From the NCBI RefSeq assembly GCF_008327685.1, contig NZ_BDDE01000025.1, positions 1 through 64,000 of the forward strand: DNA of 64,000 bases, written 5' to 3'. The stretch is from Actinomadura sp. K4S16. Its GTDB lineage: Bacteria; Actinomycetota; Actinomycetes; Streptosporangiales; Streptosporangiaceae. The notes under the pieces were generated by a model. The model worked only from the letters and a program-made list of their open reading frames with translations, had not been told where the DNA came from and did no database searches. A program made the position numbers and the translations under genes. Below, piece by piece: positions 8,234 through 17,400 of the stretch (position 1 is its first letter; each line of letters starts with the position of its first letter).

Positions 8234-9418
8234 TCAGCCCCCGGGTGGCAGGTAGCGCATGACCGCGACCCCGCTTGCCTGCTCCAGCTCTAGGTAGCGC
8301 TCGACGTTGGAGTAGCCGATGCGCTCGCCGTCCTGAACGAAGAGCGCGGATCTCGCCCCGAGCCCCTCCAGGACGGGCCGTCCGCAGTCGGGATCCACGC
8401 CCGCTCGGCGGCATACCTCCGTAGCCGTCAAACCTGCCTCGGCGTTGATCGCCAGAAGGCACTCCAGCGGTGAGAAGACATGCGATGGCAGGAAACCGAG
8501 CGTGGAGAACTCCAACAGCCGGGTCGTTTCCTCGTCCCAGTTCCCCCGCGGAAGGCCGAGGTCGCGATGGGTCCCGGTCATCAGCCGCTTCTCGGCGTCG
8601 TGGATGGCCGCCCGCCCTCGCCTGACCAGCTCGACGAGCCCGTCGAGGCCGAACTCGCGGTAGAGCAGGAACGCCTGGCGGGTGTGGTCGAGGTAGACCG
8701 ACCACAGCTTGTCGCGCTCGGCTCCGTGCCTGCCGTAGACGAGGAGGTTGCGGATCACTGGCTCGGTCAGGACGGCGAGCGAGCCGTAACAGGTGCCGAG
8801 GACTTCCGCTATCCCCTCTTCGAGGCCCATGGCGAAGACCTCCGGGTCGGTCTGCCCCGTCACGGTGTGGATCACCTCGTGGGCGAACAGCGCCTCGCTG
8901 TACAGCGGCCGCAACCGGTCGCGGCGGAAGTAGACGCCGGTGGGAATGCCGAAGTTCTCCTCGTCCTCCCGGTCGGGAGAGAAAGCCGACCACGTGAACC
9001 TGTTGAACGGCTCGGGGAACTCCTCGACCACGCGCAGCGGCGCGTCGGTGACCGCAAGACCGGCGTCCGCCAGCCGCCGCTGGATGCGCGGGGCAAGGTC
9101 GTCGAGCCGCTCGGTCACCGTCTCCCACCTGCCGATCTCCGACAGATCCACCGTGCCCAGGGACTCGAGGTCACGGGCGACCAGTTCGCGGGCGGCCTCG
9201 GCATCGGAACCTATGGCGGCGTCACCGCGAAGCGAGGCCGCAGCGGCCTTGATGCGGCGCTGGGCGGTGTCCGCGTCGGCGGAGCCGGTGAGGTCCAGGA
9301 CCTGCTCCAATTGATCGATGAAGCGCTCGATGTTGGCAAAGCGGCACTGCCGCTGGTAGAGGGCCCCGTAGAGGAAGTCGGAAATCGTCGGCATTACTGC
9401 ACCGCCTTCATGGCTCAT
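8234..9418 (-). CDS. zinc metallopeptidase (HEVIH), gluzincin-like
   Basis: A 394-residue predicted cytoplasmic zinc peptidase. The metal motif HEVIH occupies residues 180-184, with a Glu-rich helix GLEEGIAE about 15-20 residues later that can supply the third ligand, as in gluzincins. The C-terminal 80 residues (SPLECLLAINAEAGLTATEV...) resemble a small winged-helix-type module. ATG 9418 overlaps the stop of the preceding micro-ORF (ATGA), which argues for translational coupling; an alternative ATG at 9394 has GAAGGCGG upstream. There is no signal peptide. Its place directly after a radical SAM gene and micro-ORFs suggests peptide processing or regulated proteolysis, which is inference. Confidence 0.78.
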   Translation of the reverse strand: MSHEGGAVMPTISDFLYGALYQRQCRFANIERFIDQLEQVLDLTGSADADTAQRRIKAAAASLRGDAAIGSDAEAARELVARDLESLGTVDLSEIGRWETVTERLDDLAPRIQRRLADAGLAVTDAPLRVVEEFPEPFNRFTWSAFSPDREDEENFGIPTGVYFRRDRLRPLYSEALFAHEVIHTVTGQTDPEVFAMGLEEGIAEVLGTCYGSLAVLTEPVIRNLLVYGRHGAERDKLWSVYLDHTRQAFLLYREFGLDGLVELVRRGRAAIHDAEKRLMTGTHRDLGLPRGNWDEETTRLLEFSTLGFLPSHVFSPLECLLAINAEAGLTATEVCRRAGVDPDCGRPVLEGLGARSALFVQDGERIGYSNVERYLELEQASGVAVMRYLPPGG

Positions 9419-9519
9419 GGGCGCCGCAGGCGCCGAAACCGGTCACGAAAACATTCCGCAGTGCGACTTGCCCGGTCAGGGCCGGACGGGTCCTCACCAA
9501 GCAAGTCGCGCCTTCTCAT
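9415..9519 (-). CDS. 34-codon micro-ORF linking radical SAM and peptidase genes
   Basis: A small frame that begins MRRRDLLGED and ends FRRLRRP, very basic, with one Cys near residue 23. Its ATG overlaps the stop of the 10-codon ORF (ATGA at 9519-9516) and its stop overlaps the peptidase ATG (ATGA at 9418-9415). Two such overlaps in succession are unlikely by chance and indicate coupled translation. GGCGGAGG lies just upstream of its start. It may be a peptide substrate, a leader peptide, or simply a coupling device. An inverted repeat lies within it. Confidence 0.5.
   Translation of the reverse strand: MRRRDLLGEDPSGPDRASRTAECFRDRFRRLRRP
9463..9509 (-). repeat. 9-bp perfect inverted repeat inside the micro-ORF region
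   Basis: GCGACTTGC (9463-9471) is perfectly complementary to GCAAGTCGC (9501-9509). The 29-nt interval contains a further CCGG...CCGG pair. In the leftward transcript this would form a stem-loop between the start of the 34-codon ORF and the peptidase start codon, where it could affect coupling or transcript stability. Confidence 0.5.
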
Positions 9520-9548
9520 CCTCCGCCGCTATTGCCCATGATCCACAT
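9516..9548 (-). CDS. 10-residue micro-ORF MWIMGNSGGG after the radical SAM gene
   Basis: Encodes MWIMGNSGGG. It begins 25 nt after the radical SAM stop and has the strongest ribosome binding site in this cluster (AAAGGAGA, 4-5 nt before the ATG). It ends in an ATGA overlap with the next micro-ORF. It is too short for standard gene callers. Possible roles are a minimal peptide substrate of the radical SAM enzyme or a translated leader that controls the downstream peptidase. No leader or recognition sequence for a RiPP enzyme is visible. Confidence 0.5.
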   Translation of the reverse strand: MWIMGNSGGG

Positions 9549-9573
9549 GGCTTCTCCTTTCTCGTGCTCCCCG

Positions 9574-11100
9574 TCAACGGCATGCGGCATGGTCAACGCG
9601 CTCGATGAGCTCTGCGCATTTCTGCCGCACATCCTCGGCGATTTCTCCGGCCGATAGTGGATCCTCCTCCGCCTGGACCGCCTCCAGGCATGTGAACGCC
9701 GCGGAGACCAGGGCCGCCGCGATGTCGTCCAATACCCCCTTCAGTTCGCGCATGTGGACGGTGTCTTCGTCGCCGTGTGAGGTAGCAAGAGCGAAGAGCT
9801 CCTTCTGGCCTTTGAGTTCGACATGCTCGAACGGTCGCAGGACTTCCTGGAAGGCTCGGTACAGCACAGAAATGCCGGGATTCTTGAAGTCGTAGTACAG
9901 CCGATATCGGTCCTCGTGGAAGGTGACGCCGCGCCGCTTGAAATACGAAGACAGAGGGGCGCCGGGATATAGCTCAAGGCGATTGGCGACGCGCCGGTGC
10001 GTTCCGATGCGGTTTTTGGCGAGGAAAGCGAGATTGGTGCGGATGCCGTCGAATTCAGAGAGTGGCTGGAACATGATGAAGCCGGTCGAAAAATCGATGT
10101 CGAGCTCCCGCAGCAGACGAATCGCGCGCTCGGCCTCGGCATTGGTCGTCTTCTTGGCGAACAGTGCAATGTCGGTGCTGTTCGCTGATTCGATGCCGAT
10201 GAGGACGTGCCGGAGCCCGACATCGCGCAGTGCTGAGAGGATCTCGGCGTCCAGTTCATTGATCCGGCACTCGATGGAGAACGTGATCTGGAGGGCCCGC
10301 CGGCGCAGCAGCTCGGCGAACTCGAAGGCGCGCTCCCGCCCCCGCCCATCGCCGCCGAGGAAATCATCGTCAACGAAGCTGATCGTTTGCACTCGGTGGT
10401 CGGCCACCAGATGGGACACCTCGTCCGCGACGTTCGCTGCCGAACGCGCGCGCCACCGTGGAAGTCTGTGGTAGCGGTTGCCATAGTTGCCCGACTGGCA
10501 GAAGGTGCAATGTGCCGCACAGCCTCGGCTCGTACTCATGGTGGCGTGGCCGTCGCGATATCTTCCGTTCCCCGCGCCCCGGTACGGGAACGGTAGATCG
10601 TCCAGGACGCGGACCGGCGGCCGGATGGCGGCGGTCATGACCCGGCCCGCGTCTCTGTAGCACAACCCGTCCACCTGGGAAAACGGTGCGCCCGTGGTGA
10701 TCGCCCGCCACAACTGGACCACGATTTCGTCGCCTTCATGCATGCAGGCGGAATCGATCTGCGGGCAGTCGTCCAGCACCCTGCTCCAGAGGAACTCCAG
10801 CCCTTGGCCGCCGACGGCGATGTGCGCTCCGGGATTCAGGCCGCGTAACTCCCGGGCGAGTTCCATGGCATCCGGTATCTGCCTGGTGAACAGGACGCCC
10901 AATCCGATCAGAGTTGAGCGCGCGGCGCTCTCGCCTACGTCGGCCGGGACGGGGACGGGGACCTCTTCCCGAACTTGGACTTCCACTCCCGAGCGCGCGA
11001 GCGCGGCAGCCACCGACCTCAGGCCAAGGCTCTCGGCCGCGAGATAGGCGTCGGTGTCATATGCAGGGGAAATGAATAACGCTCTTTGTCGTCCGGCCAT
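9574..11100 (-). CDS. B12-binding-type radical SAM protein
   Basis: A 508-residue class B-type radical SAM enzyme. Residues 1-150 have the Rossmann-like cobalamin-binding layout (LFISPAYDTDAYLAAESLGL..., then IGLGVLFTRQ and HIAVGGQG) but no obvious DxHxxG, so any B12 would bind base-off. The radical SAM core starts at MSTSRGCAAHCTFC, with cluster ligands Cys194, Cys198 and Cys201; the TIM-barrel continues with FVDDDFLGG and HVLIGIESAN. The C-terminal 100 residues are helical and unassigned. It is first in a leftward operon with two micro-ORFs, a zinc peptidase and a membrane protein. The reaction is unknown; methylation or another modification of a peptide is possible. Confidence 0.85.
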   Translation of the reverse strand: MAGRQRALFISPAYDTDAYLAAESLGLRSVAAALARSGVEVQVREEVPVPVPADVGESAARSTLIGLGVLFTRQIPDAMELARELRGLNPGAHIAVGGQGLEFLWSRVLDDCPQIDSACMHEGDEIVVQLWRAITTGAPFSQVDGLCYRDAGRVMTAAIRPPVRVLDDLPFPYRGAGNGRYRDGHATMSTSRGCAAHCTFCQSGNYGNRYHRLPRWRARSAANVADEVSHLVADHRVQTISFVDDDFLGGDGRGRERAFEFAELLRRRALQITFSIECRINELDAEILSALRDVGLRHVLIGIESANSTDIALFAKKTTNAEAERAIRLLRELDIDFSTGFIMFQPLSEFDGIRTNLAFLAKNRIGTHRRVANRLELYPGAPLSSYFKRRGVTFHEDRYRLYYDFKNPGISVLYRAFQEVLRPFEHVELKGQKELFALATSHGDEDTVHMRELKGVLDDIAAALVSAAFTCLEAVQAEEDPLSAGEIAEDVRQKCAELIERVDHAACR

Positions 11101-11470
11101 CTGTGCAATCCGTGGCAGTCCAGAACTTCATGATGAGACGTGAGAGCGAGCCTCTGCGTCCTCACGATGGTAGCGGTAGGCGGTGCCCCGTATGTGCCGA
11201 TGGCGACTTGAGTTGCGGTGTGCTCGGTGATATTATGATGGCCTTTCGGCTTGGTGATTATGAATGTCCGAAAAAGGGAGTAGTTGCCTTTGGTGCGTCC
11301 ATCTGGCGGCCAGGGTTGTCGGGCGTTCGAGTGCGCGGCCCGTGACACGCGAACCGTGTGGACCGGCGCGCCCGAATTGACCGTTGGCGGCCAGGATGAT
11401 CTACCCGAACCAGGCGAGATCGTCACTGACCGTCGATAGCCTGTCGCAGGTGGACGAGAGGGCGGTGTAG
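11101..11470. other. divergent intergenic region between radical SAM and helicase operons
   Basis: A 370-bp region with a distinctly A+T-richer core (about 11220-11290, including TATTATGATGG and TTATGAATG) between two divergent genes. It likely holds promoters for both. No consensus pair stands out, and no small gene is supported. Confidence 0.4.
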
Positions 11471-14400
11471 ATGAGGCCGACGTTGGCCGCCGACGAGGTT
11501 CGGCGGAATCTGACGCAGTACCTCACGACGACGTTCGCGCTGGCCGACGAGCAGGTGCGCGACGGGCTCGACAGGTTCCTCAACCATCCCGAGCAGGGCA
11601 TCTTCCGCGGCCCCTACCTGCGCATCCGCACGCCGTTCCGCGTCGAGCCCGACGGCTGGAGGCAGCTGCTCCAGTGGGCGCCGCCCGGGTTCGCCCCGTA
11701 CCGCCACCAGGCGGCGGCGTTCCGGCGGCTCACCACCCACGGCCACGAGGCGCGGCCGACGCTCATCACCACGGGGACCGGGTCGGGCAAGACCGAGTCG
11801 TTCCTGATCCCCGTGCTCGACCACTGCCGCAGGCGGCGCGCGCAGGGAAAGGACGGCGTCAAGGCCGTCCTGCTGTACCCGATGAACGCCCTCGCCACCG
11901 ACCAGGCCCAACGCCTCAACGACTACCTCCAGCAGCCCGGTCTGGGCGACGTCACCGCGGCCCTCTACATCGGCGACACGCCCGAGACCGGCTACGCCCG
12001 AGTGCTGACGCGGCGGGCGGAGATCCGGCGGTCGCGTCCAGACATCCTCATCACCAACTACAAGATGCTCGACCTGCTCCTCCAGCGGGCCGAAGACCTT
12101 CCCCTCTGGGACGGCGCCGACCTCGCCTACGTCGTCGTCGACGAGTTCCACACCTACGACGGCGCGCAGGGCACCGACGTGGCGATGCTCCTGCGGCGGC
12201 TGGCGGCGGCCCTCGGGCACAGCGAGCCGGGAAGGCCGCTGGGGCGCATCTGCCCGGTCGCGACGAGCGCGACGCTGGGGGAGGGCGGCGACGGGGCCGA
12301 GATCCGGCGGGTCGCCGAGACGGTGTTCGGCATGCCCTTCGGCCCCGACTCGGTGATCGGGGAGGACCGTCAGAGCACCGACGAGTTCATCGAGCAGGCC
12401 GGGATCGACTACACGCTCCCGCTCCCCGACCCGCAGGAGCTCGCGCTCATCCGCGACCCGCACGGCGACCGCGGCGCGATGGCGCAGATCATGCAGGCCG
12501 TGACCGGACGGGACGCGTTAACCCCGCAGGAACTCGGCGCGGTGCTGCGGCGGCACATCCTCACCAGCGCCGTCCTCGAAGTCCTGGACGGCAGGCCGCA
12601 CACGTTGGGCGAGATCCTCGAACTCCTCCCGCGCAAGGGCGCCTACAGCTGGGGCAACGCGATCCGGCTCTCGCCCAAGCAGGCCGCGACCGCCCTCGCG
12701 CGGTTCGTCGCTCTGCTGTCGGAGGCCCGCGACCCGGACGCCCCCGAGCGTCCGTTCCTCCACATCGAGACGCACCTGTGGGTCCGGTCGGTGACGCGGC
12801 TGCTTCGTGCGGTCGGCCCCCGTCCCGGGTTCGCCTGGTACGGGGAGGCCCCGCCCCCCATGGACGCGGAGACCACCCTCACCGGCGGCGGCCGCGAGGC
12901 CCTGCCCGCCGTGTACTGCCGCCACTGCGGGCGGTCCGGATGGGCGGCGATCTCCCCGGAGCGCGACCCGCAGGACCTGGTCGCCGACCCCGCCCGCATC
13001 TACCGGTCCGGGATCGCGGAGAAGCGCCTCGTCCGGACGCTCATCACCGCGACGCGGCGCGAGGTCGAGGCGCGGGCGGCGGGGGAGAAGGGCGGCCCTA
13101 ACGTCCTGGTCCTGGAGGCGAGCGGCCGACACGTCCGGCCGCTCGACCCGAAGAAGGACCTGGCGAACTCCACCAGGAGCGACTTCCGGGACGTGTTCGT
13201 CCTCGCCGACGTCGGCCACTCCAAGGAGAGCAACCGGGACGCCGAGAACGACCGGTGCCCCGCGTGCGGCATGGAGCAGGGGACGCGGTTCCTCGGCTCC
13301 GGGCTGGCGGCGCTGGCGTCGGTCGCGGTGACGGAGCTGTTCACCGGCGGCCAGCTCGAGAAGCAGGAACGCAAGACGCTCCTTTTCAACGACTCCGTGC
13401 AGGACGCCGCGCACCGAGCCGGGTTCGTCGCCAACCGCTCGTACGGGTTCTCCCTGCGGCTCCTCCTGGCCTCCCAGCTCGACGGCGCCGAGGGGCCCAA
13501 GCCGCTGCACGAGCTGATCTCCGAGACGGTCAAGGAGGCCGGCGACCCGCGGTACCTCCCCTCGGTGGTGCCGCCCGACCTGCACGACCGCGACGATGTC
13601 GACGCGCTGCTCGCGGGCGAGACCGAAGGGTCCGCGCGGACGTGGACGCTCATCGGGGAGCGGCTCGCTTTCGCGTCGGTCATGGAGTTCGGCCTGCGCT
13701 CCCGACAGGGCCGCACTCTGGAACTCACCCGGACCGCCGCCGCCGAGGTCGCCGTCGACGACATCGACCGCATCGCCGAGCTTGCCCGCGACCTCCAGCT
13801 CGCCGGACCGGCCGCGCTCACCGGCCTGCCCGGCCACGACACCTACGTCGCGTACGTGCGGGGGCTGCTGGAGCGCATGCGCATGCGCGGCGCCATCAAG
13901 CACCACTGGCTGGACGCCTGGATCGACGGCGCCGGCACCAAGCGGTACATGACCATCTGGGGCAAGCGCCCCGACGGGATGCCCGCCTTCCCGCGCGGGC
14001 TGTCCGCGCCGCGCTTCGTGCTGGGCGCGCCGAAGAACCGCAGCGAGTTCGACGGCATCACCGGGCGGCAGTCCTGGTTCCAGGACTGGACGGCCCGCTG
14101 CCTCGGCATCGAACCCGGCGCGTCCGGCCACTACCTGTCCCGGCTGCTGAACGTCCTCACCGACGAGGACGTCATCGCCCGGCGCACCGCCGGCGACGGC
14201 GCCACCCCCGTCTACGGGCTGCGCCCCGGCCACGTCCAGGTGTGGCGGCTCGAAGACGACCAGGTCGAGGGCGCCGGGGTGTACTGCCCTGTCTGCAACT
14301 GGCAGCAGACCGTCCACCCCGACCGGATGCGCGAATGGGTCGAGGCCCCCTGCCCGCGCTACCGGTGCACCGGACGGCTCGACACCGACACCCGCCGCGG

Positions 14401-17400
14401 CGACCGCTACGAGAACGACTACTACCGCGGCCTGTACCGCAGCGCCCGCCCGTTCAGCGTCATCACCGCCGAGCACACCGGCGCCCTCACCCGCGAGCAG
14501 CGCGAGACCGTCGAACGCCAGTTCCGCGACGGCGCCCGCTACAGCGACCCGAACGTCTTAGCGTGCACGCCGACGCTGGAACTCGGGATCGACATCGGCG
14601 ACCTGTCCGCCGTCGTGCTGGCCTCGCTGCCGCGCTCGCCCGCGAACTACGTCCAGCGCGCGGGACGCGCCGGACGCAGGACCGGCAACGCCTTCCTCCT
14701 CACGCTCATCGGGCGCGACCCCCGCGACCGCTACTACCTGACCGACCCCACGGACATGATCGCGGGCGACATCGTCCCGCCCGGCTGCCACCTGTCCGCC
14801 GTCGAGATCCTCCAGCGCCAGTACGTCGCGCACCTGGTCGACCTCGCCGCCCGCGGCCGCTTCGAAGGACTGCGGCCGATGCCGCGGGTCGCGTCCGCGC
14901 TGTTCGGCGACTCCGGCTGGCTCCCCGCGTTCCAGGACGCTGTCCTCTCCAGGGGCGAGGCCCTCGCAGACCGTTTCCTCGCCCTGTTCGCCCAGGGCGA
15001 CCCCGAGACCGGCGTCACCGAGGACGCCGCCCTGAGGCTCCGCGACTTCGCCGCCACCGGGCTCAAGGAGAGCGTCGACACCGCGGCCCGGACCTGGGAG
15101 GAGCGGCTCGCCGACCTTCGCGCCCGGCTGGAGGTCATCGACGCCGCGATCGCCGATCTGATCGACTCCGACCGGCAGCAGCGCGACCGGCGCGGCGAAC
15201 TGCGCGCCGAGCGCCGCGCCGTCCAGGCCCGCATCCGCGACATCGGCCGCGCCGACGCGCACGGAGCCCTGGTCGAACTCGGGCTGCTGCCCAACTACTC
15301 CCTCATCGACTCCGCCACCGCGCTGGAGGCGACCATCACCTGGGAGGAGCGCGTCGGCGACGAAACGGGAGAGGCCCCCGCCGACCGGCAGCGCACCGAC
15401 CGGGTCCGCGGCGACCGGCGCTTCCACGGCGAACTCCGCGAGTACGAGCGGTCGGCGTCCCTCGCGCTCACCGAGCTGGCGCCCGGCAACCACTTCTACA
15501 TCCGCGGCTACCGCCATGAGGTCACCGGCCTCGACATCGGCACCCCGCAGCGCCCCGCCTACCGCCAGTGGCGCGTCTGCCAGGAATGCGGCTACGTCCG
15601 CACGACCGCCGCCCGCGAGGACCACAGCCCCTGCCAGCGCTGCGGCAACGAGCGCATCGGCGACAGCAGCGGCCTGCACACCGTCCTCGTCCCCACCCGC
15701 GTCACCGCCCACGACCTGCGCGACGACGCCCGAATCCGCGACGACCACGACGAGCGCCAGCGCCGCTTCTACGAGACGGCCGTCGCCGTCGACATCCCCC
15801 GCGAAGAGATCGCCCCCGGCGCCTGGCGGCACGCCAGGCGCGTGTTCGGCGTCGACTTCACACGCCGGGCCGTGATCCGCCGGTTCAACCTCGGGTCGCT
15901 GCGCATGGAGCGCCCTCCCGGCGACCCGTTCGCCGGGGACCTGCGCCGTCTCAACCCCTTCCACGTCTGCAAGTCGTGCGGCGGCGCCACCGCCGACGGC
16001 CCGCCCGACGGGGACGGGCGCCTCGGCGGCACCTCCTCCGGCTACGACGCGTCCCGCAGCCACCACCGCCCCTGGTGCCCGCAGCGGCGCGGCGCCGACG
16101 TCGAGCACGAGCCGCTGATCCTGGCGCACGAACTGCACACCGAGGCACTGCGCATCCTCGTGCCCATCGCCACCACGATGATCCCCGAACGGACCGTCAC
16201 GTTCGAGGCCGCGCTGATGGCCGGGATCGCCCGCCGCTACGGCGGCGACCCCGCCCACCTGCGGATCGTCACCGCCACCATGCCCGACCACCTGCACCAC
16301 AGCGGGCACCGCCGTCGCTTCCTCGTCCTGCACGACACCCTGCCCGGCGGCACCGGCTACCTGCACCGCATGTCCACCGAGGCGGGATTCCGCGAGGTGC
16401 TGGAGAAGGCGTACGAGGTCGTCTTCCACTGCCCGTGCGCCAACGAGGAGGGCAAGGCCGCCTGCCACCGCTGCCTGCTGTCCCATGTCCGCGGCGAGGA
16501 GTTCGACAAGGCCGACCGCGGCCTCGCCGTCGAGATGCTCGCCGACCTGCTGGAGGGGTGGGAGACCGCGTCCGTCGCCAGCACAGACGACATCTCCCTC
16601 GTCAATCAGGTCGAAAGCGAGCTGGAGGCCCGCTTCCTGGACGCGCTGCTCCGCTGGGCGGGCAAGCCCGGCACCGGCCGCGCCGTCAGCCCCGGCCCCC
16701 GCCTCAACGACCGCCGCACCGCCCACCTGCGCATCGCCGCGGGAGACGATGTCGTCCACTGGCAGGTGATCCTGCAGAACACCATCAAGGGCACCCGCCC
16801 CGACGTCTACTTCAAACGGCTTGACGGGGCGCCCCTCGAAGTGGCCGTCTACCTTGACGGCTACAACTACCATGCCGCCCCGCACGCCAACCGCCTCGCG
16901 GGCGACGCCGCCAAACGCGAGCGGCTGCGCGCCCATGGCCGCGTCGTCTTCCAGATCACCTGGGACGACGTCCAGCACTGGGAGGACGGGAGGTTCCCCG
17001 AAGCCCCCGCCTGGACCCCCTACCAGGGCAACGCCCAGGCCGCGGCGCGCAAGGTCTACCTCCCGCACGGTGACCCCGCCGAACTCGCCGACCTGATCTG
17101 GGTCAACCCGATCCAGACACTGCTGGCGTTCTTGTCCGACCCGGACGGCGACCGCTGGTGGCGCCGCGCCGAGGCGGCGGTCGCGGGCCTCCTCGCGCCC
17201 GGCGCGGAACTGCGGCGCGTCCCGCCCGACCGCATTGTCGACCTTCTGGGCGCGGCCGTCCGCGGCGAAGACCTGCCCGAGCGGCCCAAGGGCGAACTCG
17301 CGCTCATCCGGACCGCGGACGCGAGCGGCTGCCCGTTGGTCGTCGTCGCGAACGGCCGGACCGGCTCATGGACCGGCCTCGCCGTCATCGACGACCGGGC

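Noticed and set aside
7008..9128. 706-codon reading that would extend the membrane protein
   Set aside because: The extension is out of frame with the HEVIH peptidase, which has clear motifs; ATG 8195 has a good ribosome binding site.
11029..11137. 24-codon ORF MKFWTATDC... overlapping the radical SAM start
   Set aside because: No ribosome binding site and overlaps the enzyme start by about 70 nt out of frame.
11103..11345. 80-codon plus-strand ORF in the divergent region
   Set aside because: No ribosome binding site, no domain, lies in the A+T-rich promoter area.
12518..14476. Long minus-strand frame opposite the helicase gene (also 14558-17068)
   Set aside because: Mirror of the strongly biased coding strand; no motifs; the plus-strand frame has complete helicase motifs.
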